A stretch of DNA of 29,605 bases, taken from the IMG/VR virus record IMGVR_UViG_3300010153_000062, positions 1 to 29,605 of that record. One strand, given 5' to 3'. Positions within the stretch are counted from its first letter, which is position 1, and each line of letters starts with the position of its first letter. Position numbers and translations under genes: made by a program. A model generated the notes under the pieces. That model searched no databases. It was given only the letters and a program-made list of their open reading frames with translations, and was not told where the DNA came from. The DNA is from a virus. Shown here piece after piece: positions 1-8,300 of this stretch.

Positions 1-913
1 AAGCACCGGAAAATTTACCTCTAACACGACCTAACATTTCTTTAGCTTTAGCAAAAAAGTATTTTCTTACCCATGATTGTGCTGGAGAATTAAGTTCTTC
101 GTAAGACATCTCCTCTAAAGTTACATCACTAGGTAATAGAATTATATCTTTATTAGCCGCTAAACACTCATTTCTAGTTTCAGGTCCAGAATCATAATAC
201 CAATAATAAACTCTATGTTGGTTGGTCATAATATTACCAAAATCAAATCTACCACCAGGTACATTATATAGGTGTAAAAATTTTGGTCCATGAATACCAC
301 CAGCTCCAGCTGTCATCCTATATGTCATATCTCCACCAATCATCCTATTTTTTAAATTTCTATCTTGCATCCTTAATAAAATATCAAAAGCTGGCATTAA
401 AAAATAAGAACCTTGGATACCCATTTGTGCTCCTCCCATACCTAAATTTCCACCCATACCACCAAAAGGACCTAAAAATGGGTCAATAAAAGATTCGTTT
501 AATTCGGCTCTAGTATACCATAAAACTTCATTCATTTCTCTTCCTGCTGGAATTTCATAAATTTGTTGATTTTCCACTAATGTTATAAAGTCTTGTTTTA
601 GTTGATAAGGACCACCAGCTTGTAGACCAACTATTTTAGAATAAGCGTAGGTAAAAGAAGTTTCAAAATTTAAATCTCTTGTTAAAAAAGCGTTAGTTAA
701 TGAAATAACATCCATATCTTGACCATACAAAGATGACCACTGATTTTCTATTAACCAATCTTGGACATATTGGCCATAATCTAATACCGCTAACTCTATA
801 GCAGTATCTAACATCTCATCCTCAAGTTCAACACCTCTTAGGGGTGCACCTAATAAATGTCTAATTTGGGTAAATAATTTTTCTCTTTTTAGTGGGTCTA
901 TAGTTACTGGCAT
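1..913 (-). CDS. Neck protein, T4 gp13-like (N-terminal 304 residues; runs off the window)
   Basis: The frame is open without a stop from the ATG at 913 to the window edge, giving 304 residues beginning MPVTIDPLKREKLF. Residues 10-55 (IRHLLGAPLRGVELEDEMLD, then a helix with YGQYVQDWL) resemble the start of T4 gp13 and its cyanophage relatives, which read LGAP-x-x-x-VEL followed by an acidic helix with YGEY. In T4, gp13 with gp14 caps the DNA-filled head and joins it to the tail. Residues 148-165 form an unusual Gly/Met-rich loop. The start is supported by AAAGG 8-12 nt upstream and by a TATTTATA element 15 nt upstream. The plus-strand genes at 3456 and 3974 look like gp14 and gp15, so the neck set is split between strands. 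The gp13 assignment is from remembered family pattern and is moderately sure; virion structural protein is surer. Confidence 0.6.
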   Translation of the reverse strand, partial: MPVTIDPLKREKLFTQIRHLLGAPLRGVELEDEMLDTAIELAVLDYGQYVQDWLIENQWSSLYGQDMDVISLTNAFLTRDLNFETSFTYAYSKIVGLQAGGPYQLKQDFITLVENQQIYEIPAGREMNEVLWYTRAELNESFIDPFLGPFGGMGGNLGMGGAQMGIQGSYFLMPAFDILLRMQDRNLKNRMIGGDMTYRMTAGAGGIHGPKFLHLYNVPGGRFDFGNIMTNQHRVYYWYYDSGPETRNECLAANKDIILLPSDVTLEEMSYEELNSPAQSWVRKYFFAKAKEMLGRVRGKFSGA

Positions 914-928
914 AAATTATCCTTTACA

Positions 929-936
929 TATAAATA
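929..936 (-). promoter_or_regulatory. Candidate late promoter -10 element (TATTTATA) of the neck gene
   Basis: On the minus strand TATTTATA ends 15 nt before the ATG at 913, the same spacing as before the genes at 1617 (minus) and 12536 (plus). It lies downstream of a hairpin terminator, so the neck gene would need its own promoter here. The assignment rests on recurrence of the motif across the window. Confidence 0.45.
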
Positions 937-952
937 CTTTGATTTGGCATTA

Positions 953-978
953 AAAAAGGTCCCCTAAAGGACCTTTAT
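953..978 (-). terminator. Rho-independent terminator after the 1000-1617 gene
   Basis: An 8-bp perfect stem, AAAGGTCC (955-962) and GGACCTTT (969-976), encloses a 6-nt loop. On the minus strand it follows the stop of the 1000-1617 gene by 23 nt and runs into TTTT. The same stem sequence recurs in the terminator at 9543-9568. Confidence 0.75.
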
Positions 979-999
979 ATTTTTAATATGTTTTATGAT

Positions 1000-1617
1000 T
1001 TATTCGAAGTCAGTACCCTTCTCTCTTCTATCCTCATGGTCTTCATCATAACCCATATCTTTTTTTAGGTATTTTAAATGGTCCTCAATAGCTTTAACGT
1101 GGTCCTCCATCGACATTTCTTCTTTCTTATCACCACCTTCATCTTCACCGTAGTTATAAGTTTCTTCCCCTTCAGAATCCTCAGACAATTGTTTTTTTCT
1201 TTCCACAATTACCCTTTCTATTATAGAGTTTAATTTCTTTTGGGATACCTTAACAACATTTTCACCGACTACCACCTCCATTTCATTAGGCATTTTACCA
1301 TAACCTTCAGACTGTTCATTTTCCGAACCAACCATCTCACCCTCCTTTTGTTCTTTTTTTTCTATCTCACCATCAGTTATAGTGTCGTATAAGTCTTCTA
1401 TATATCTTTTAGCGTTTTTAATTTTTTTGTTCATTGATTTTGTTATTGTAACATCACCTATTTTCTGACCTGTAGTAACCCTATCTAATTGTTTTAACGC
1501 ATCAAAAGATTTTTTTAAATCTTTTTTAAGTGCACTTTCTGAACGTTCACCTTTATCTTCAGTTAGTGTGGTTAATTGTTTTTTAAGTTGTTTTTTAGTT
1601 AATTCTTTTTTAGCCAT
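1000..1617 (-). CDS. Hypothetical charged coiled-coil protein
   Basis: This 205-residue protein is not recognised. It is extremely rich in Lys and Glu, with no cysteine and no predicted membrane segment. The N-terminal 40 residues are basic and helical. Residues about 85-105 and 140-205 are acidic and low in complexity. A short segment near residues 118-138 (VVKVSQKKLNSIIERVIVER) weakly resembles the N-terminal helix shared by the proteins at 8838 and 9966. Composition and position between a neck gene and a helicase would suit an internal head or scaffold-type protein, but nothing in the sequence proves this. The start at 1617 is supported by a TATTTATAATAAA element 15 nt upstream, and a strong terminator follows the stop. 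I am confident that it is a real gene and not confident of any function. Confidence 0.75.
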   Translation of the reverse strand: MAKKELTKKQLKKQLTTLTEDKGERSESALKKDLKKSFDALKQLDRVTTGQKIGDVTITKSMNKKIKNAKRYIEDLYDTITDGEIEKKEQKEGEMVGSENEQSEGYGKMPNEMEVVVGENVVKVSQKKLNSIIERVIVERKKQLSEDSEGEETYNYGEDEGGDKKEEMSMEDHVKAIEDHLKYLKKDMGYDEDHEDRREKGTDFE

Positions 1618-1627
1618 AGCATTTCTT

Positions 1628-1640
1628 TTTATTATAAATA
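1628..1640 (-). promoter_or_regulatory. Candidate late promoter -10 element (TATTTATAATAAA) of the 1000-1617 gene
   Basis: On the minus strand TATTTATAATAAA begins at 1640, and the TATTTATA core ends 15 nt before the ATG at 1617. The same 13-mer occurs at 3431-3443 before a plus-strand gene. Confidence 0.45.
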
Positions 1641-1657
1641 TATCGAATAACTCATTT

Positions 1658-3391
1658 CTACAACATACTTATAATTTCTGACATAATATCTTCGTCTCCG
1701 ATATTATCCCCCATTACAGTATCTATGACTGATTTTTTATTATTTACAATGTTATATATTTTATATTCTATGGTATTTTGAAATATCGGGTATATACATG
1801 ATACTTTTTTATCTTGACCTATTCTAAATGCACGGTCCTCACATTGTGACATATCTGAAGGTACGAAAGATAAATCATTAAATATTACAACCTCCGCAGC
1901 GGTTAACGTAATTCCAACACCAGCAGCTTTTACATTACCTATAAATATTTTTATTTTGTCGTCATTTTGAAACCTATCTACACTAGTCTGTCTGTCTTCT
2001 TTTTTCATTGTACCATTAAGAATTACTGATTCTTTTTTATATTTGTTATGTAATTGCATTAGAGGTTCGGTAAAGTTGGTAAAGACAATAACTTTTTTAT
2101 CTTGTTGTAAACACTGGTCAATAAGTTGTGATGTTTCAGAAACCTTTTCTAAGGCAATAATTTGTCTAACCCTCATTAGTTTTGATAGCTGGATGGATAA
2201 CCCCTTATTCCTATTTTCTCGTCTCCAGTCCTTATATTCACCAACCTCATCTTCATAATCTTTGGATTTTAATTCCATATGTATAGGGGTGATTATTTTA
2301 TCGGGTAAGTCCAAAACATCCTCTTTTAACCTACGTAAAACTTTATCATTAGTCTTATCACGAAGTTCCTCAAGATTTGTAGCACCAAATGTTAACCAAA
2401 CTTTTCTATATCCCCTGAAAATTTGTTTACCATCACAATACCTTCTTACGTAGTTAATCCAGTTTGAAGCAACCCTAGAACCAACTAATTTTAATAAGTT
2501 GTAATAATTCATAGGTCTAGAGGTCATAGGAGTACCAGATAACAACCACAACCTAGATATTCTAGTGGCTAGATTGTTAACCAACTTAGTCCGTTGAGCT
2601 TTACCGTTAGATACGTAGTGAGCCTCATCTATTATAACCAAATCAAAATTAGAGTCTACTATAGTAGTTTTTTTGTCCGATGATTTTGGTAGTGAGTGGA
2701 AATTCTTAAGAATATCATAGTTTATTATAACATACTTACCATCCACCCAGTTCTTACCCTCAACAATACCAACACTATCACTACTATAATTCTCTATTTC
2801 TCTTTTCCAGTTAACTTTTAATGAAGCAGGACAAATTATTAATATTTTTTTAGCTTTACAACTAATACTTGCCATAATTGCAGAACTAGTCTTACCTAAA
2901 CCCATATCATCGGCTAGAATATATTTTTTGTTTGAGACTAGTTTGACTATAGCTTCCTCCTGATGTTCAAAAGGTGGTCTATGAGAAAATTCAGTAAAAT
3001 CAACAACAACATCACTTTTAGGTTTACTGATTAGTTGGTCTCTAGGGACCCAAAAAGAAGTTAACGCACTGGTCTCTAAAATTTTCCCCCAAACATGATA
3101 CTTACCTTCTTCAGTAATCAAGAGCTTCTCAACCCAAATATTAGATGGGGCCTTAGAAAGAAATTTAGTTGCTAGTAATTCATTAGAGTAAGGTTCGTCA
3201 ATATCCACCCACCTACGAACTACTTTTGGTACTACGTCAAAATTATTTACCACATATTCTGATTGTTCCAGTGTCAAAACTTTTATTTTACCAGATTTAA
3301 CAGACTCTCTTAAACCGATAATATAGTTATTTGCTCCAGAATATGTTAGTAATTTATCTTTAGCTATAATTTCAGGCAATTTTATATCCAT
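1658..3391 (-). CDS. SNF2-family DEAH-box helicase/ATPase
   Basis: This 577-residue superfamily 2 ATPase has both RecA-like lobes. Visible motifs are Walker A DDMGLGKT (161-168), motif Ia around CPASLKVNW (187-195), DEAH (255-258), motif III LSGTP (284-288), motif V around GNVKAAGVGITLT (485-497) and motif VI QCEDRAFRIGQ (516-526). DDMGLGKT and the RAFRIGQ arginine-finger motif are diagnostic of the SNF2 family, and the compact form resembles the SMARCAL1/HARP-like branch. Such enzymes translocate on double-stranded DNA and can anneal or remodel forks. T4 uses the unrelated SF2 helicase UvsW for branch migration, and this gene may fill that role (inference). The N-terminal 130 residues are a family-specific extension. 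It is divergent from the neck gene at 3456 across a 64-bp control region. No host-type Shine-Dalgarno is seen. All catalytic motifs are intact, so it should be active. Confidence 0.92.
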   Translation of the reverse strand: MDIKLPEIIAKDKLLTYSGANNYIIGLRESVKSGKIKVLTLEQSEYVVNNFDVVPKVVRRWVDIDEPYSNELLATKFLSKAPSNIWVEKLLITEEGKYHVWGKILETSALTSFWVPRDQLISKPKSDVVVDFTEFSHRPPFEHQEEAIVKLVSNKKYILADDMGLGKTSSAIMASISCKAKKILIICPASLKVNWKREIENYSSDSVGIVEGKNWVDGKYVIINYDILKNFHSLPKSSDKKTTIVDSNFDLVIIDEAHYVSNGKAQRTKLVNNLATRISRLWLLSGTPMTSRPMNYYNLLKLVGSRVASNWINYVRRYCDGKQIFRGYRKVWLTFGATNLEELRDKTNDKVLRRLKEDVLDLPDKIITPIHMELKSKDYEDEVGEYKDWRRENRNKGLSIQLSKLMRVRQIIALEKVSETSQLIDQCLQQDKKVIVFTNFTEPLMQLHNKYKKESVILNGTMKKEDRQTSVDRFQNDDKIKIFIGNVKAAGVGITLTAAEVVIFNDLSFVPSDMSQCEDRAFRIGQDKKVSCIYPIFQNTIEYKIYNIVNNKKSVIDTVMGDNIGDEDIMSEIISML

Positions 3392-3430
3392 AATGGAAAT
3401 ATAATAAAAAGAGAAAAGGAAGTCAAAATG

Positions 3431-3443
3431 TATTTATAATAAA
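3431..3443 (+). promoter_or_regulatory. Candidate late promoter -10 element (TATTTATAATAAA), divergent control region
   Basis: The TATTTATA core (3431-3438) ends 17 nt before the ATG at 3456. On the minus strand the same bases read TATAAATA, the T4 late box, about 40 nt before the helicase start at 3391. The one element could therefore serve both directions. A TTGACT also lies on the minus strand at 3419-3424. Confidence 0.45.
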
Positions 3444-3455
3444 GACTTATACAAT

Positions 3456-3971
3456 ATGACTAATAAAAAAGTACCTATAACAAGAATATCTAAATTTTTT
3501 GGTTCAGAAGATTTTGCTTTAGAACAAAATATTGGTATGGAGTGGCTACATGGTGATATGCATTTTACTTTGGTTTTATTTAGGGTAGACAAAAAACTTA
3601 GTGATGTGGATGATGTTTACGGTGAAGCGGGCAAAGAAGAAATTAGGTATAAAACACCTATAGAGTTTAAAGCTTATGTAGATATTGGTGAACCACAAAA
3701 TAAAAGTTATGCTGCAGGACTAGTAAATCAAATGGAACCTGGTAACCTAACTTTTAATGTATATATGAAACATTTAGATGAATTAGGTGCAGATATAAAT
3801 TATGGTGATTATATAGGTTATAATGAAACAGAAGAAAGAATGAGATATTATACCGTAACAGATGACGGTAGGGTTACATCTGATAATGCACATACAATAG
3901 GTGGGTACAAAGCTTTTTATAGGACAATAAAATGTTCTTTTGTTAGTGAAAATGAGTTTAATGGAATATAG
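3456..3971 (+). CDS. Probable neck/head-completion protein, gp14-like
   Basis: The protein has 171 residues, is acidic, mostly beta-strand and cysteine-free, with no signal peptide. The order of features (a DDVYGEA segment near residue 50, then IEFKAYVDIG, a long beta region, YGDYIGYN, and RYYTVTDDGR followed by GYKAFYRTIKC near the end) recalls the C-terminal region of T4-type neck protein gp14, which is larger (256 residues). The main support is context: the next gene, only 2 nt downstream, looks like gp15, and in T4 genes 13, 14 and 15 are adjacent. It could instead be another head-tail connector or a minor tail protein. The start is fixed by the TATTTATA element 17 nt upstream and the absence of an earlier in-frame start. 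Confidence 0.5.
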   Translation: MTNKKVPITRISKFFGSEDFALEQNIGMEWLHGDMHFTLVLFRVDKKLSDVDDVYGEAGKEEIRYKTPIEFKAYVDIGEPQNKSYAAGLVNQMEPGNLTFNVYMKHLDELGADINYGDYIGYNETEERMRYYTVTDDGRVTSDNAHTIGGYKAFYRTIKCSFVSENEFNGI

Positions 3972-3973
3972 AT

Positions 3974-5017
3974 ATGGCCTTACCTAAAAAAAATATAAAC
4001 ATAACACCACAACCAGTACAAGGGCATTACCCATATGGTTACAACGGAATTGCTACACCTAATAGGAGAAAAGAACTGGCCGACCTAATAACTGAAAACG
4101 GAACCTTTTTACCAAAATCAGTATTACATGCAGATTTAGATAGGGGTATGTTAGATTTTATTATAGATGATGTTCCTGTAGTTGTTTCAGGTAAAAAAAT
4201 ACCAGTAATAGATAGGATATTAACATTACAAAGATGGGGTGAATTTTCACAGACATGGTCATTTTCTACTAAAGATAAAAATGTGTCATTACCATTTATA
4301 GTGGTTGTTAGAAAACCAGACGTACAGTACGGAACTAACCCATCACTCCAATACACCATTCCAAATAGAAAACAAGTTCATTTTGCAAAAGTCCCTACTT
4401 GGGATGGGAATAAAAAAGGTTATGACATATATACCATACCACAACCAGTTCCTGTAGATGTTACTTATGATGTTAAGATAGTATGTAACAGAATGAGAGA
4501 ACTAAACCAATTTAATAAGGTAATACTACAAAAGTTTACATCTAGACAAGCTTATACTTACGTAAAAGGTCACTACATTCCAATAGTTATGGAATCTATA
4601 GGGGATGAATCAGTTATAGATACTGAAGAAAGAAGATACTACCAACAGAACTACCAGTTTCAACTACAAGGATTTTTAATTGACGAAGACGAGTTTGAGG
4701 TTACACCGGCGGTTAGTCGTACAGTACTTTTAATGAATGGTGAAAGTAGAAATGAAAAAATTAGAGAAAATAATAAAGTTAAAAATAAAATTAATTTTGA
4801 TTCTATAAGTAGTGCGACAACAAAAACATATAACTATAAAACTAATATTACTTTAGCTAGAACAAACAATGTTAATACTGTGGAGTTTAGAATTAATAAT
4901 GTTGTTTTAACTGAACCAGTTATGGTTAATCCTGGTGACACTGTAAGTATAACTATAGTTAAAACAACAGCTACTGCTTCAGCTTATATTATTATAACAG
5001 AAACTTTGGTGAGATAG
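3974..5017 (+). CDS. Tail terminator / sheath stabiliser, T4 gp15-like, with C-terminal extension
   Basis: The protein has 347 residues against 272 for T4 gp15. The middle part (about residues 160-250) matches the gp15 pattern: a Y-D-V-K-I strand, a helix ending in QKFTSRQAYTYV, a strand IPIVMESIGDES, then RRYYQQNYQFQLQGFLIDED followed by Glu/Phe/Val and SRT. In T4, gp15 forms the hexamer that ends tube and sheath assembly and docks the tail to the neck. Residues about 260-347 form an extra Thr/Asn/Val-rich beta domain that T4 gp15 does not have. Only 2 nt (AT) separate its ATG from the stop of the upstream gene, so the pair is probably translationally coupled. The next plus-strand gene is the sheath, which fits tail-completion function. 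Confidence 0.65.
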   Translation: MALPKKNINITPQPVQGHYPYGYNGIATPNRRKELADLITENGTFLPKSVLHADLDRGMLDFIIDDVPVVVSGKKIPVIDRILTLQRWGEFSQTWSFSTKDKNVSLPFIVVVRKPDVQYGTNPSLQYTIPNRKQVHFAKVPTWDGNKKGYDIYTIPQPVPVDVTYDVKIVCNRMRELNQFNKVILQKFTSRQAYTYVKGHYIPIVMESIGDESVIDTEERRYYQQNYQFQLQGFLIDEDEFEVTPAVSRTVLLMNGESRNEKIRENNKVKNKINFDSISSATTKTYNYKTNITLARTNNVNTVEFRINNVVLTEPVMVNPGDTVSITIVKTTATASAYIIITETLVR

Positions 5018-5188
5018 TTACTCACCGTATATGTCCTTTGCTGATTTACATTTTTCTTTTATTAACAATTCTATAAAAGCAAACATCTTAAGTCCGTGCT
5101 TTTTACAGTACTTTTTTAGTAGCTGGTGAGACTCAACACTAATCTTAATATTTTTAATGTCTTTTATTTTTTTATTGTTTGCCTTCAT
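5018..5188 (-). CDS. Small ribbon-helix-helix (Arc/MetJ-type) DNA-binding protein
   Basis: I prefer the ATG at 5188, giving 56 residues; the longer frame back to 5266 would start inside the inverted repeat at 5252-5267. A basic N-terminus is followed by a strand, NIKISVES, then helix HQLLKKYCKKHG, a turn, and helix KMFAFIELLIKE. This strand-helix-helix order with the G-x-x-x-x-x-F-I-E-x-L-I pattern is that of ribbon-helix-helix repressors, which bind DNA as dimers through the paired strands. The gene is antisense, immediately after the gp15-like stop and facing away from the sheath gene. The nearby palindrome (5252-5267) is a natural operator candidate for autoregulation or control of the sheath transcript. 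The DNA-binding fold is fairly secure; the target is inference. Confidence 0.7.
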   Translation of the reverse strand: MKANNKKIKDIKNIKISVESHQLLKKYCKKHGLKMFAFIELLIKEKCKSAKDIYGE

Positions 5189-5251
5189 ATAAGGGGGTAT
5201 TTTGCTATAATTATTAGAAAGTATGAAAATAGTATGAATTTTTTCACCCCC

Positions 5252-5267
5252 AATGTATTTATACATT
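5252..5267. promoter_or_regulatory. Inverted repeat, candidate operator upstream of the ribbon-helix-helix and sheath genes
   Basis: AATGTAT and ATACATT form perfect 7-bp arms around a 2-nt centre. The element contains TATTTATA on the plus strand (5256-5263) and TATAAATA on the minus strand, so a protein bound here could cover a promoter in either direction. It lies 63 bp upstream of the preferred regulator start and 80 bp upstream of the sheath start. Confidence 0.45.
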
Positions 5268-5298
5268 CATTTTCAAAAACTTTTGGGTTTAGATTAGG

Positions 5299-5312
5299 TA
5301 TTTATTAATAAA
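5299..5312 (+). promoter_or_regulatory. Candidate late promoter of the sheath gene (TATTTATTAATAAA)
   Basis: This is a one-mismatch version of the recurrent TATTTATA element, 41 nt before the ATG at 5348. The leader after it is almost pure A/T and ends AATAATAACAATG with no Shine-Dalgarno. It resembles the long leader of the tail tube gene, so the two major tail genes share this arrangement. Confidence 0.4.
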
Positions 5313-5347
5313 ATATAGAATAATAATAATTTTAAAAAATAATAACA

Positions 5348-8300
5348 ATGGCAGACGGTAATAAAGTATTTGTTTCTCCTGGTGTGTATACATCAGAGAA
5401 AGATTTGACATTTGTAGCACAAAGTGTTGGTGTTACAACATTAGGCTTAGTAGGTGAGGCATTAAAGGGTCCAGCCTTCGAACCAATTTTCATACAATCA
5501 TATGATGATTTTATAACTCGTTTTGGAGGTACATCACCTACAAAATACGTAGATTCACAAATACCTAAATATGAATTAGGGTATATAGCGAAATCATACC
5601 TAAGTCAATCAAATCAACTATTCGTAACAAGAGTGTTAGGTCTTAGTGGTTATGATGCGGGACCATCCTGGTCTATTAAAACTTTAGGTAGTTTAGACTC
5701 TTCACAATTTAGTGTAAGTACTGGTGGTACAGTAGGTAATGATGCGGGTACAGCTGCAATTGCAGGTACGTCGGCATATACAACTTACTTTGATATTTTT
5801 GTACCAATTACTGCTAGTAGTAATACCGCTTTAGGTTCAATTGTTTATGCAGATGCAACTTTAACAAATCCACTAACATTACCAGGACTAGTAGACCCTT
5901 CATTCGCAACTTCTACAGTAACATTAAATAACGGTTCAACACTACCAACATTTAATAACGACTTAATAAGTTGGGTAAAAGCTACTGTAACAAATACAAA
6001 TCATGCATATAATGCTGGTTGTTCTGCAACAACAGGAAGTACTTGTTTCGCTTATAATGGTGGAATTTACCAATATGGGTGTATGACGACATCTGGAACT
6101 TCAATAGCAACTGGAGCTACTAGTGGTTATACACAACCAGTAACAATAACAAATAGATTAGACACATTATGTACCGATTATACATCATATAAAAATGACG
6201 CTTGGTACTACGGACTATTCCAATACTCAAATAGTGATTGTTGTAGTGGAGGAACCTATAGTGGTGTATCATATCAACTATATCATGGAACAGCTTCCGC
6301 AGATACAGTAAATGCATCTGCTGGTGGTACGGTCTATTCAGGAACAACAGGTCAAACAGGACCAGCATCACTTAAAAATTCGGGTACTACAGTTTATTCA
6401 GCGACATGTGCAATAAACGTAGAATATTATAATAATGTTCCAGCTTATGATGAGTATGATGGAGTAGTAGTTGCTACATTAAGGTCTAGGGGAATAAGTA
6501 CAACAGGTTCTGGAGGACCAACATACGATGTAACAGGTAATTCAGTTAATTTTGATTGTACAGGGACTTACTCTGATGTACTAGAAGACCCATTTAAACC
6601 ATTTGGGATTAGTGCAACTACAGCAGGTGGAAATATATATACATTTAAAACTTCTATGACTAACACATCTAAAGATTATGTATCTAAGGTGTTTGGTGTT
6701 AGTCCATTTGACAAAAAGAGAGAAGATGTTCCTTTATTTATTGAAGAGTCTTACCCTGTAATGTTAAAAGATTTATGGAATAAAGGTAAGGTTAGAGGAT
6801 TACAATGTTGTTTAACATATCTTCCATCAGCGAGAGCAGCGACAAATACTAATACAATTGCGTGGAAAATGAATGAGTGGAGAACACCTGAAACTCCATG
6901 GATTGTAACAGAATTACAAGGTACTGACGTATTTAGGTTATTTAAATGTGTTTCGATATCAGACGGTACTTCAGCTAATAGAGAAATAAAAATATCATTC
7001 GCTAACCTATCTTTTGAGAGAGGTGAGTTTGATATTCTAGTTAGAGACTTTTATGATACTGATTCAGCACCTAACGTACTAGAAAAATTTACAAGATGTA
7101 GTCTAGACCCAACAAAAATTTCTTTTGTGGGTAGAAAAGTAGGTACGTCAACAGGTGAATTTGAATTAAAGTCTAAATACACTATGTTGTATTTGGCTGA
7201 TGGTGTTCTAGATGGTACTTTTGCTGGTTCACTACCTTGTGGGTTTGAGGGTTATAGATTTAGAACTTATAACTGTTCTTTAAATCCATTTATTAGTTAT
7301 AAAACTAAGTACTATACTCCTGGTGAAACAATTTATGACCCACCATTTGGTTCGGGTACTGGTAATAACAAAGTTTTAAGTGGTGGAGATAAGATATCAA
7401 AAGTTTATCTAGGCATATCTAACTCGGCCGGAGTAGGATACGACGCTGACTTCTTTGACTATAAATCACAACAACCACCAACTAGTATATGTACTGGTAC
7501 GGAAGGTACTGATTGGTCAACTATAACTCAAGGATTCCATATGGATTCAGGAGCAACAATAGTTAAAGGTGGTATAGGTACATATTTAGATTGGTCTGGA
7601 ACAACACTTAATAATAAATCAATATTCCAATGTGGTGTAACATCATTCCAAAAAGAACCTACATTAAGTACTGACCCTTATAAAAAATTAAGAGCACGTA
7701 AATGGACTGTATTACCACATGGTGGATTTGATGGTTGGGACATTTATAGAAAAACAAGGTCTAATACAGATGATTATAGAATGGGATTAACCGGATTCTT
7801 AAATGGAACTTGTGTTACAACAGAATTCCCTACAGCAACTGGAGACGGTTCATTTAAGAAACTAAGTAGTGTTGAAGCAAACACAGATTATTTTGCATAT
7901 CTCAGAGCCATCAATACATTTAGTAATCCAGAAGCGGTTGATATTAATGTATTCGCTACACCAGGTATCAATTACGTTGATAATTTAGGGTTAGTAAATG
8001 AGTCTATAGATATGATTGAGGATGAAAGAGCTGACTCATTATATGTTACAACAACACCAGACTATAATATGTTCGTAGCTAACACTACTGATACAGCTAA
8101 TATGGTAAGTCCTGAGGAAGCTGTAGACGCGATGGAAGATTCACTAATAGATTCTAATTACACAGCAACATACTATCCTTGGATTCAAGTAAGGGATACG
8201 GCTAATAACAAACAAATATTTATACCACCAACAGCTGAGGTAATGAGAAATATTGCATTGACTGATAATGTGTCATTCCCATGGTTCGCTTCAGCAGGTT

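Noticed and set aside
283-489. Plus-strand open frame of 68 codons
   Set aside because: It lies wholly within the neck protein gene read on the minus strand, which is open over its full length and has recognisable family sequence.
5189-5266. Longer start (ATG at 5266) for the ribbon-helix-helix gene
   Set aside because: That ATG is inside the inverted repeat, and the added 26 residues are not part of the fold. The ATG at 5188 gives a normal-size protein.
5126-5308. Plus-strand frame of 60 codons before the sheath gene
   Set aside because: It overlaps the ribbon-helix-helix gene on the other strand and runs through the palindrome and promoter region; its product is hydrophobic noise.
5681-6455. 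Idea that the Cys/Gly-rich sheath segment is a separate inserted gene or intein
   Set aside because: The frame is continuous, there is no start/stop or intein splice motif (no N-terminal Cys/Ser block with a terminal His-Asn), and composition grades into the flanks.
8217-8224. TATTTATA inside the sheath gene as a promoter
   Set aside because: It is in the middle of a conserved coding region with no gene start nearby; such copies are expected by chance in A/T-rich DNA.
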